Positions 33,387 through 39,572 of a DNA stretch of 39,572 nucleotides are shown piece by piece. Within the stretch, counting starts at the first letter, position 1; each line of letters opens with the position of its first letter. Location of the stretch: NCBI GenBank assembly GCA_031430015.1, contig JANPAR010000293.1, positions 1 through 39,572 of the forward strand, read 5' to 3'. The notes under the pieces were generated by a model, which was not told the DNA's origin, searched no databases, and saw nothing but the letters and a program-made list of their open reading frames with translations. The position numbers and the translations under genes were made by a program. Origin of the DNA: CANJDH01 sp031430015 (GTDB lineage Bacteria > Pseudomonadota > Gammaproteobacteria > Burkholderiales > JAEUOS01).

Positions 33387-35984
33387 TTACGAGCGCAACA
33401 CCTCAATCAGTGCGGTCTCGACAGCAATCACTTTTTTCGCGTCGCCCAGACCCGGCCCTTCGACCAGGAACACGTCCTCGGCGCGCTCGCCCAAAGTAGT
33501 GATTTTTGCGGTCTGCAAATTGACGCCGTGCTCGCCGAGCACGCGCGCGATACGAAACAACAGGCCCGGCCGGTCGCCCGCGGTGATGGTGAGGATGTGG
33601 CGCTGGCCGCGCTCGTCGGAGCGCAGATCAACCGATGGCTCGATAGCGAAATGGCGCGCCTGACGCGAGAGGCGACCGGTGAGTGGTGCGGGCAGCGGCG
33701 CCTGTTCGGCGAGCAATACCGCGAGGCTGCGCTCGACGGTTTCGGGCAGGCCGTGTTCCTGATGGCCGCCGGCAGCCTCCATGACGAGGAAAGTGTCGAG
33801 CGCATAGCCGTGGCGCGTGGTGTGGATTTTTGCGTCCACCACCGAGAGGCCGGAGCGCTCAAAAAAGCCGCAGATGCGTGCGAACAAATCGGGCTGGTCC
33901 TTCACGTAGACCATCACCTGCAAACCTTCGCCAATCGAGGCGTGGCGCGCGCGCACCACTGGCTGCGCGGCGTCGACACGATAGTGCAGGGTGCGCGTTT
34001 GCCAGGCAATTTCCTTGGCGTCGTGACGCATGAAGTAGGCCATGTCGAGCAAGTTCCACAGGCCTTCATGCGCCTTGTCTGACAGCCCGTAGAGCTTGAG
34101 ATTGTCGAGCGCCTCGGACTGCTTTTGCTGCATGTCGGTGTCGAAATCGACCTTGCCGCCGCGCAACACTCTGCGGGTAGCGCGAAACAAGTCTTCGAGC
34201 AGCTTGCCTTTCCACGCGTTCCACACCTTGGGGCTGGTGCCGCGAATGTCGGCAACGGTGAGGAGGTAAAGCGCAATCAGGTTGCGCTCGGTCTTGACCA
34301 GCTTGGCGAAGCGCTCAATCGTGTCAGGCTCGGACAAATCCTGCTTTTGCGCGACAGACGACATCGTGAGATGGCACTCAACCAGAAACACCACCAGCGC
34401 GGTGTCGTCAGGGCTGATGCCGTGCTCGCGGCAAAACTTGCGTGCGTCAGTGCGCCCCAACTGGCTGTGATCGCCACCACGCCCCTTGGCGATGTCGTGA
34501 AACAGCGCGGCTACGTAGAGCAGCCAGCAGCGATCAAAGTTGGCTATCAGGCGCGAGCAGAGCGGGTATTCATGCGCGTGTTCGAGCATGGTGAAGCGGC
34601 GCATGTTGCGCACCACTTGCAGGATGTGCTGATCGACCGTGTAGACGTGAAACAGGTCATGCTGCATCTGGCCGATGATGCGTTTAAACGGTGGGATCAC
34701 GCGCCCGAGAATGCCCCATTGATTCATGCGCCGCAGTTCGTGGGTAATGCCGCGCGGCGCTTGCAGCACCTTGAGGAACATTTGCCGGTTGTCCGGATCG
34801 CGGCGGAACGCGGCGTCGATGCGGTCGCGCTCGCGCCACAGCGCACGCAGGGTCTGTGCAGTCATGCCCTTGAGTTCTGCATGCGTTTGCAGCAGGTAAA
34901 AACATTCGATCAGCGCGCGCGGATGCTCTTCAAATACCGTCACGTCGTTGACGGCGAGCAGGTCGCGCTCAGCATGAAACCGCTCGTTGATCGGACGTGC
35001 CTCAAACACTGCGCCGGGAAACAACTGGCCGGCAATGTTTTGCAAGAGGATGGTGTTGAGCTGGATGATCCAGCGCGCGTTGACGTAGTAGCGCTGCATC
35101 AACTGCTCGCTGGCGCGCTTGGCCCCTTTGGCGGCGAAGCCGAACGCCTCGGCCATCGTGGTCTGGTGATCAAACAGCAGGCGGTCTTCGCGCCGTCCGG
35201 TGACCAAATGCAGGCGCACGCGCAGGGTTTGCAAAAACGCTTCGCGGCTTGCCAGCATGCGCGACTCTTCGCGCGTGATGATCTGGCGAGCGGCGAGGTC
35301 GCTCCACTTCAAACCGAGGTTGGCGCCGCGTGCAATCCACAAAATCACCTGCAAATCACGCAGGCCGCCGGGTGACTCCTTGCAATTGGGTTCGAGACTG
35401 TAGGGCGTGTCCTGGTGGCGCGCGTGGCGCTGTTCGAGTTCGAGCTTCTTGGCGGTGTAAAAGGCTTTTGGCTCGAGATGGCGGCGCACGCCTATGTCGA
35501 GGTCACGCGCCAGCGCCGCGTTGCCGGCCAGACGGCGCGCTTCGATCAGATTGGTCTGGATCGTGATATCGCCCGCAGCGGTCTCGAAGCACTCGCCCAG
35601 CGTGCGGATGCTGTGACCGATTTCGAGGCCGATGTCCCAGAGCTGGCCGATCAGGGCTTCGAGGCGAGCGTGTACGTCGGCGCTAGCATCGGTCGGCACG
35701 AGGATGAGCACATCAACATCAGAGTATGGATACAACTCGCCGCGCCCGTAGCCGCCCACCGCAATCAGCGCCGCCTGCTGGCCCACACCCGATGCCGTCC
35801 ACAGCTTGGTGAGGGTGCGGTCCACCAGCACGCAGTGCTGGCGCAGCAGATGCTTGGTGCGCAGGTCGCGCCCGAATGCGTCAAACAGCGCGCGCCGGCC
35901 GGCGGCAAGTTCCAGACGCAGGGCAGTGATTGCCGTTGCGGGGTTGTCAGAGAGCGCGGTTGGCGGGTGAAGCTGGGCGGACAT
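33387..35984 (-). CDS. glnD: Bifunctional PII uridylyltransferase / uridylyl-removing enzyme
   Basis: This 865-residue nitrogen sensor uridylylates PII (GlnB/GlnK) when glutamine is low and deuridylylates it when high. Domains in order are the nucleotidyltransferase with GGYGRGELYPYSDVDVLIL (77-95, metal Asp89 and Asp91), a helical linker, the HD domain with His496-Asp497 (ALFHDIAKGRGGDHSQLG), and two glutamine-sensing ACT domains (from about 690 VMVYVKDQPDLFARICGFF and from about 795 LTITAGDRPGLLFRIARVL). The ATG at 35984 gives the family N-terminus. The frame stays open upstream to 36230, but that part overlaps map and is not conserved in type. map lies 175 bp upstream on the same strand. 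Confidence 0.96.
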   Translation of the reverse strand: MSAQLHPPTALSDNPATAITALRLELAAGRRALFDAFGRDLRTKHLLRQHCVLVDRTLTKLWTASGVGQQAALIAVGGYGRGELYPYSDVDVLILVPTDASADVHARLEALIGQLWDIGLEIGHSIRTLGECFETAAGDITIQTNLIEARRLAGNAALARDLDIGVRRHLEPKAFYTAKKLELEQRHARHQDTPYSLEPNCKESPGGLRDLQVILWIARGANLGLKWSDLAARQIITREESRMLASREAFLQTLRVRLHLVTGRREDRLLFDHQTTMAEAFGFAAKGAKRASEQLMQRYYVNARWIIQLNTILLQNIAGQLFPGAVFEARPINERFHAERDLLAVNDVTVFEEHPRALIECFYLLQTHAELKGMTAQTLRALWRERDRIDAAFRRDPDNRQMFLKVLQAPRGITHELRRMNQWGILGRVIPPFKRIIGQMQHDLFHVYTVDQHILQVVRNMRRFTMLEHAHEYPLCSRLIANFDRCWLLYVAALFHDIAKGRGGDHSQLGRTDARKFCREHGISPDDTALVVFLVECHLTMSSVAQKQDLSEPDTIERFAKLVKTERNLIALYLLTVADIRGTSPKVWNAWKGKLLEDLFRATRRVLRGGKVDFDTDMQQKQSEALDNLKLYGLSDKAHEGLWNLLDMAYFMRHDAKEIAWQTRTLHYRVDAAQPVVRARHASIGEGLQVMVYVKDQPDLFARICGFFERSGLSVVDAKIHTTRHGYALDTFLVMEAAGGHQEHGLPETVERSLAVLLAEQAPLPAPLTGRLSRQARHFAIEPSVDLRSDERGQRHILTITAGDRPGLLFRIARVLGEHGVNLQTAKITTLGERAEDVFLVEGPGLGDAKKVIAVETALIEVLRS

Positions 35985-36129
35985 CGTTGTCAATCGCGGG
36001 ACTGCGGTGGGCGTGCCAGGGGCGAAAGTGAGCGAAGGGTGCGATGGCAAGCTGGCGGAGGGCGATGGCACCTGGCACGTGGCAGCGTGCAACGAGTAAA
36101 CGAGCGAGCATGCATCGAGTCTCGGCCAG

Positions 36130-36152
36130 AGAATGGCTCCAGGAGCCATTCT
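36130..36152. repeat. REP-like perfect palindrome after map
   Basis: AGAATGGCTCC (36130-36140) and GGAGCCATTCT (36142-36152) are perfect inverted 11-mers around one base. The element lies 7 bp after the map stop, has no U-tract in the map direction, and shares AGAATGGCTC with 4621-4630. Confidence 0.65.
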
Positions 36153-36159
36153 TCCAGCA

Positions 36160-36975
36160 CTATGCTGCGATTCGCGTCTCCAATGATTTTGGCATGGTGG
36201 GCATGCCGGGCGACACAGTGAGCACTTCAAAGCCGGTCTCGGATACCAGCACCGTGTGCTCCCACTGCGCAGACAAGCTGTGGTCTTTGGTGACGATGGT
36301 CCAGCCGTCGGCCAACTCGCGGATCTCGCGCCGGCCAGCGTTAATCATCGGCTCGATGGTGAAGATCATGCCGGGTTTCAATTCCGTGAGGGTGCCGGCC
36401 TTGCCGTAATGCAGTACCTGCGGTTCCTCGTGAAATTTGCGGCCGATGCCATGGCCGCAAAATTCGCGCACTACCGAAAAACCATGCTTCTCGGCATGCT
36501 GCTGGATCACATGGCCGACATCACCCAGATGCGCGCCGGGCTTGACTTGTAGAATGCCCAGCCACATGCATTCGAGGGTGACTTCGCACAGGCGGCGCGA
36601 GGCAATCGTGGCTTCACCCGCGTAAAACATGCGGCTGGTGTCGCCGTGGTAGCCGTCCTTGATGACGGTGATGTCGATGTTGACGACATCACCGTTCTTC
36701 AGCATTTTTTCGCCGGGAATGCCGTGGCACACCTGGTGATTGACCGAGGTGCAGATCGATTTGGGGTAGGGCCGGTAGCCCGGCGGGCAGTAGCCTAGCG
36801 GCGCGGGAATGGTGCCCTGCACGTCGCGCATGTAGTCGTGGCACAGTGCGTCAAGCGCGCCGGTGGTGATGCCCGGCTTGACGTGCGGCGCGATGAAATC
36901 GAGCACTTCGGCGGCCAATTTGCCGGCCACGCGCATTTTGCCGATGTCTTCGGAAGTCTTGAGAGTGATGCCCAT
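36160..36975 (-). CDS. map: Methionine aminopeptidase, type I
   Basis: This 271-residue enzyme removes the initiator methionine from nascent proteins. The five metal ligands are Asp101, Asp112, His175, Glu208 and Glu239, in NIDITVIKDGYHGDTSRMF, EFCGHGIG, IFTIEPM and QWEHTVLV. The substrate-contacting His84 is in QVCHGIPG. The YPKSICTSVNHQVCHGIP segment is typical of type I. The ATG at 36975 gives the standard N-terminus. It is divergent from rpsB across 302 bp, an arrangement common in proteobacteria, and is upstream of glnD. Confidence 0.97.
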   Translation of the reverse strand: MGITLKTSEDIGKMRVAGKLAAEVLDFIAPHVKPGITTGALDALCHDYMRDVQGTIPAPLGYCPPGYRPYPKSICTSVNHQVCHGIPGEKMLKNGDVVNIDITVIKDGYHGDTSRMFYAGEATIASRRLCEVTLECMWLGILQVKPGAHLGDVGHVIQQHAEKHGFSVVREFCGHGIGRKFHEEPQVLHYGKAGTLTELKPGMIFTIEPMINAGRREIRELADGWTIVTKDHSLSAQWEHTVLVSETGFEVLTVSPGMPTMPKSLETRIAA

Positions 36976-37037
36976 GCTGTCTGCATTTGCACTCTGGCGC
37001 GCCGTTCAATCCCGGCACCGCCAAAGCGGCAAACCCT

Positions 37038-37066
37038 TTGATTTACTTGTGGAAGCGCGCTATAAT
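37038..37066 (+). promoter_or_regulatory. Sigma70-type promoter of rpsB
   Basis: TTGATT (37038-37043) and TATAAT (37061-37066) are separated by exactly 17 bp, predicting a start near 37073. Confidence 0.8.
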
Positions 37067-37090
37067 ATCGGGCTGTCTTGGGAATGGAAA

Positions 37091-37144
37091 GCGGATTCTA
37101 AGGAATCTTGCGATTCTAACGAATCCGCCGGAATCCACCGATTC
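37091..37144 (+). promoter_or_regulatory. Iterated inverted repeats in the rpsB leader
   Basis: GATTC occurs at 37094, 37112 and 37140, and GAATC at 37103, 37121 and 37131. Adjacent pairs can form small hairpins with TAAG and TAAC loops. Alternatively GCGGATTC (37091-37098) can pair with GAATCCGC (37121-37128) in a longer stem. The alternatives exclude one another, as in an RNA switch. Autoregulation by S2 is an inference from E. coli rpsB. Confidence 0.5.
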
Positions 37145-37277
37145 TTCCTGGTAACACCCTCGTTACTTCCTGACAAATACGCACTTTCGCCCCTTTAGGG
37201 TGTTTGCCACATTAGTTTTATCAATGCAGCAAACTCTTGGCGAAAGGTGGATAACCCTAAACACTACGGAGTTTTAC

Positions 37278-38015
37278 ATGGCAACAAGCATGCGTGAAAT
37301 GCTGGAAGCAGGCGTCCATTTCGGACACCAAACCCGCTTCTGGAACCCGAAGATGGCACAGTACATTTTTGGCCAGCGCAACAAGATTCACATCGTCAAC
37401 CTTGAGAAAACGCTCGAGCTCTACAACGTGGCGATGAAGCACATTCGCCAGTTGACCGCCAACAAGGGTACGGTGTTGATGGTAGGCACCAAGCGCCAGG
37501 CGCGCGAGATTGTGGCTGAAGAAGCACAGCGCGCCGGCATTTGCTACGTTGACAGCCGCTGGCTCGGTGGCATGCTGACCAATTTCAAAACCGTCAAGAC
37601 GTCGATCAAGCGCTTGAAGGAAATGGAAACCATGCAGGAAGAGGGCGCTCTCGAGAAGATGTCGAAAAAAGAGGGCCTGATGTTCCAGCGCGAGCTCGAA
37701 AAACTCAACAAGTCGATTGGCGGCATCAAGAACATGGTGTCCCTCCCCGATGCGATTTTCGTCATTGACGTGGGTTATCACAAGATTGCGATCACCGAAG
37801 CGGCCAAACTCGGCATTCCGATCATTGGCGTGGTGGATACCAACCACAATCCCGAGGGCATTGCTTACGTAATCCCGGGCAATGATGACTCGTCCCGTGC
37901 GATCCGTCTGTATGCGCGTGGCGTGGCCGATGCGATTCTTGAAGGGCGCGCCCAGGTGATCACCGAGATCGTCAAGGCCGGCGAAGAGGAATACGTCGAG
38001 GTCGAGGCGGCTTGA
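37278..38015 (+). CDS. rpsB: 30S ribosomal protein S2
   Basis: This 245-residue protein joins the small subunit late and, with S1, supports translation initiation. MREMLEAGVHFGHQTRFWNP, the KIHIVNLEKTLELY segment, DSRWLGGMLTNFKTV and GIPIIGVVDTNHNPEGIAYV with IPGNDDSSRAI are all standard. The ATG at 37278 has CGGAG seven to eight bases upstream. The acidic C-terminus (GEEEYVEVEAA) is usual. It is followed by a strong terminator and then tsf. Confidence 0.98.
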   Translation: MATSMREMLEAGVHFGHQTRFWNPKMAQYIFGQRNKIHIVNLEKTLELYNVAMKHIRQLTANKGTVLMVGTKRQAREIVAEEAQRAGICYVDSRWLGGMLTNFKTVKTSIKRLKEMETMQEEGALEKMSKKEGLMFQRELEKLNKSIGGIKNMVSLPDAIFVIDVGYHKIAITEAAKLGIPIIGVVDTNHNPEGIAYVIPGNDDSSRAIRLYARGVADAILEGRAQVITEIVKAGEEEYVEVEAA

Positions 38016-38036
38016 TGCTTGCGTGAGGCCACCACC

Positions 38037-38067
38037 AAAAAGGGGCAATGACTGCCCCTTTTTTTCA
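38037..38067 (+). terminator. Rho-independent terminator between rpsB and tsf
   Basis: AAAAAGGGGCA (38037-38047) pairs with TGCCCCTTTTT (38053-38063) around ATGAC, and two more T residues follow. It should separate much of rpsB transcription from tsf. Confidence 0.9.
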
Positions 38068-38191
38068 GGGCTTGAGCGCTTGGCGGTGCAGGGTGTGGCC
38101 AGATTTTCCAGGTTGTCCGCGTCGCTGCAGTGTGATCACGTATTGCCCGCAGTGCGGCAGCTGCTTGACAGAGATTCGACAGGATTGGCAG

Positions 38192-38229
38192 TTGTAATTC
38201 GATTCATTAAAGGTTTAATTCGATTCATT
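38192..38229 (+). promoter_or_regulatory. Possible tsf promoter with a 14-bp direct repeat
   Basis: TAATTCGATTCATT occurs exactly at 38195-38208 and 38216-38229, with a 21-bp period (two helical turns). A weak promoter, TTGTAA (38192-38197) with TTTAAT (38214-38219), overlaps it. The ribosome-binding site AGAAGGA follows before the tsf ATG. Confidence 0.4.
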
Positions 38230-38253
38230 CATTTTGGTTAGAAGGATTGCAAC

Positions 38254-39150
38254 ATGGCGGACATTACCGCAGGCATGGTCAAGGAATTGCGCGAGAAGAC
38301 CGACGCGCCGATGATGGAATGTAAAAAGGCGCTGTCCGAAGCGGGCGGCGACATGAATAAGGCCGAGGAAATTCTGCGCGTCAAACTCGGCAACAAGGCT
38401 TCGAAGGCCGCCTCACGGGTGGCGGCAGAGGGCGTGGTTGCGATTGATATTTCGGCCGACGGCAAGACTGGCGCGATGGTTGAAGTCAATTCCGAGACCG
38501 ACTTCGTGGCCAAGAATGATGATTTCCTAGCGTTCACGCGCAACCTCGCGGGCATCGTGGCTGGCACCAATCCAGCTGATCTGGCGGCGTTGGCGGCGGC
38601 GGCACTGGCTGGGAGCACGGTGGAAGCCACACGCGCAGCGCTGGTGGGCAAGATCGGCGAGAACATGTCGATTCGCCGCTTCACGCGTACGGCAGCCAAG
38701 GGCAAACTCTCAAGCTACATCCACGGCGGCTCAAAGATCGGCGTGCTGCTCGACGTGGTGGGCGGTGACGAGCAAATGGCGAAAGACATTGCGATGCATA
38801 TCGCGGCGTCCAAGCCCAAGTCGCTTGATTCGTCTGGCGTGTCCAAAGACTTGCTCGATACCGAGCGCCGCATTGCGATCGAGAAAGCGCGCGAAGCCGG
38901 CAAACCTGAAGCGATGCTGGAGAAAATCGCCGAAGGCACGGTGCAGAAATACTTGAAAGATGTGACGCTATTGGGCCAGGTGTTTGTGAAGGCCGAAGAC
39001 GGCAAGCAGACCATCGAGCAGTTGCTCAAGGCCAAGTCGGCGTCGATTGCATCGTTCACGCTCTATATCGTGGGCGAGGGGATCGAGAAGAAGGTGACGG
39101 ACTTTGCCGCCGAGGTGGCCGAACAGGCCGCTGCTGCGAAAAAGGGTTGA
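38254..39150 (+). CDS. tsf: Elongation factor Ts
   Basis: This 298-residue guanine-nucleotide exchange factor regenerates EF-Tu-GTP. The N-terminal UBA-like domain with VKELREKTDAPMMECKKALS and GGDMNKAEEILR is followed by the TDFVAKNDDF signature of the EF-Tu contact region (about residues 82-91) and the C-terminal core and coiled-coil regions. The ATG at 38254 has AGAAGGA upstream. It lies between rpsB and pyrH as in most proteobacteria, but is separated from each by an intrinsic terminator. Confidence 0.98.
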   Translation: MADITAGMVKELREKTDAPMMECKKALSEAGGDMNKAEEILRVKLGNKASKAASRVAAEGVVAIDISADGKTGAMVEVNSETDFVAKNDDFLAFTRNLAGIVAGTNPADLAALAAAALAGSTVEATRAALVGKIGENMSIRRFTRTAAKGKLSSYIHGGSKIGVLLDVVGGDEQMAKDIAMHIAASKPKSLDSSGVSKDLLDTERRIAIEKAREAGKPEAMLEKIAEGTVQKYLKDVTLLGQVFVKAEDGKQTIEQLLKAKSASIASFTLYIVGEGIEKKVTDFAAEVAEQAAAAKKG

Positions 39151-39157
39151 TGAGAAC

Positions 39158-39182
39158 GCGGGCTTCCAGCCCGCATTTTTTT
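39158..39182 (+). terminator. Rho-independent terminator after tsf
   Basis: GCGGGC (39158-39163) pairs with GCCCGC (39169-39174) around TTCCA, followed by ATTTTTTT. It lies 8 bp after the tsf stop. Confidence 0.9.
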
Positions 39183-39319
39183 ATCCGCCTTGTTTGTTCG
39201 ATTTCTCTTGATCTGATTGACCAGGCCTCCCCGAGCCTGCCCCGCCTTGTTCTGCCTGTTCCAACTTGACCAGATTGTCTTTAATTGCACTGCCAGCGCG
39301 CGGAAAGCCCCATCACACC

Positions 39320-39572
39320 ATGCCTGAAACTCCAAAATACAAACGTTTCCTGCTTAAACTGTCAGGCGAGGCCCTGATGGGCGAAGACCCGTATGGCATC
39401 AACCGCGCGACGATTGAGCGCATCGTTGACGAGATTGCCTCTGTCGCCAAGCTGCCAGTCGAGATGAGCATCGTGATTGGCGGCGGCAACATTTTTCGCG
39501 GTGTGGCGCCCGGCGCGCGTGGCATGGATCGCGCGACTGCCGACTACATGGGCATGCTGGCGACCATCATGA
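39320..39572 (+). CDS. pyrH: Uridylate kinase (partial, C-terminus outside window)
   Basis: The first 84 residues of PyrH are visible; this bacterial UMP kinase makes UDP and belongs to the amino acid kinase fold. KYKRFLLKLSGEALMGEDPY, INRATIERIVDEIASV and the phosphate-binding IVIGGGNIFRGVAPGA are diagnostic, followed by the DRATADYMGMLATIM helix. The ATG at 39320 gives the family N-terminus. It follows the tsf terminator by 138 bp, so it probably has its own promoter, which I cannot place with confidence. Confidence 0.96.
   Translation, partial: MPETPKYKRFLLKLSGEALMGEDPYGINRATIERIVDEIASVAKLPVEMSIVIGGGNIFRGVAPGARGMDRATADYMGMLATIM

Larger units (their letters stand above)
36976..37277 (+). 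other. map/rpsB divergent region and rpsB leader
   Basis: This 302-bp region holds the rpsB promoter (37038-37066), a leader of about 205 bases and a block of iterated GATTC/GAATC inverted repeats (37091-37144). No gene is seen. The rpsB frame is open back to 37200, but the ATG at 37278 with CGGAG upstream is the clear start. Confidence 0.6.

Noticed and set aside
34125..35375. A 416-codon open frame on the plus strand opposite glnD
   Set aside because: It is a shadow of glnD with biased composition and no ribosome-binding site or recognisable motif.
35985..36230. In-frame upstream extension of glnD
   Set aside because: It would overlap the end of map and run through the palindrome; GlnD proteins normally start near the ATG at 35984.
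39158..39182. GCGGGC/GCCCGC hairpin as a member of the REP-like group
   Set aside because: It has a clear T-tract and sits right after tsf, so it is an ordinary intrinsic terminator.
1..39572. CRISPR arrays, tRNA or rRNA genes, insertion sequences, prophage genes
   Set aside because: I looked for spaced identical repeats, tRNA-like cloverleaf ends, transposases and integrases and saw none; a covariance-model or profile search could still find a short RNA gene missed by eye.

Overview
The window looks like a chromosomal segment of a GC-rich betaproteobacterium, probably from or near Burkholderiales. This is an inference from gene content and order, not from any search. The evidence is the map-glnD block divergent from rpsB-tsf-pyrH, the rpsP-rimM-trmD-rplS operon, the orn / M48 peptidase / phhB / rsgA / CobD-like / DUF2007 cluster, and ppsR close to ppsA. 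Almost every gene is intact. I see no tRNA, rRNA, CRISPR array, IS element or prophage. terC (left edge) and pyrH (right edge) are cut by the window.

Layout. 1-4575 is metabolic and transport: truncated terC, an amidase, ilvE and an MFS transporter. 4576-6104 is a visibly AT-richer stretch holding one FkbM-type methyltransferase with gene-poor flanks, probably acquired. 6105-10149 holds a GcvA-like LysR regulator, a carboxymuconolactone decarboxylase-like protein, an aldo/keto reductase with a Tat-like leader, and a SpoU RNA methylase overlapping a TPR lipoprotein. 10245-17525 is a gluconeogenesis and envelope block: ppsR, a ybhP-clsB-like phospholipid pair, a DUF2062 protein, ppsA and a serine hydrolase. 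17532-21882 holds acuI-like reductase, nei, a DUF3429 protein, an LprI-like exported protein and a BKACE (DUF849) enzyme.

21975-23812 is the most unusual locus. An intact gene for a glutamate-1-semialdehyde-aminotransferase-like protein has lost the PLP lysine (Gln), the PLP N1-contacting aspartate (Asn) and the phosphate-binding SGTEA motif (SNAAA). It overlaps by 4 bp an unrecognised protein with a membrane segment at each end. I read this as a candidate pseudoenzyme plus membrane partner.

24215-26602 is the ribosomal rpsP-rimM-trmD-rplS operon, with a strong promoter, a long leader and a clear terminator; its L19 has an unusual N-terminal extension. 26778-31189 holds a CoA-type Nudix hydrolase, a SapC protein, a CobD/CbiB-like protein, DUF2007, rsgA and phhB. 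31287-36975 holds an M48 protease, orn, glnD and map. The right end is rpsB-tsf-pyrH, with a consensus promoter, a leader rich in inverted repeats and two intrinsic terminators.

Several genes use TTG or GTG starts. Small intergenic palindromes with a shared GGCTCC/GGAGC core recur and may be REP-like elements.
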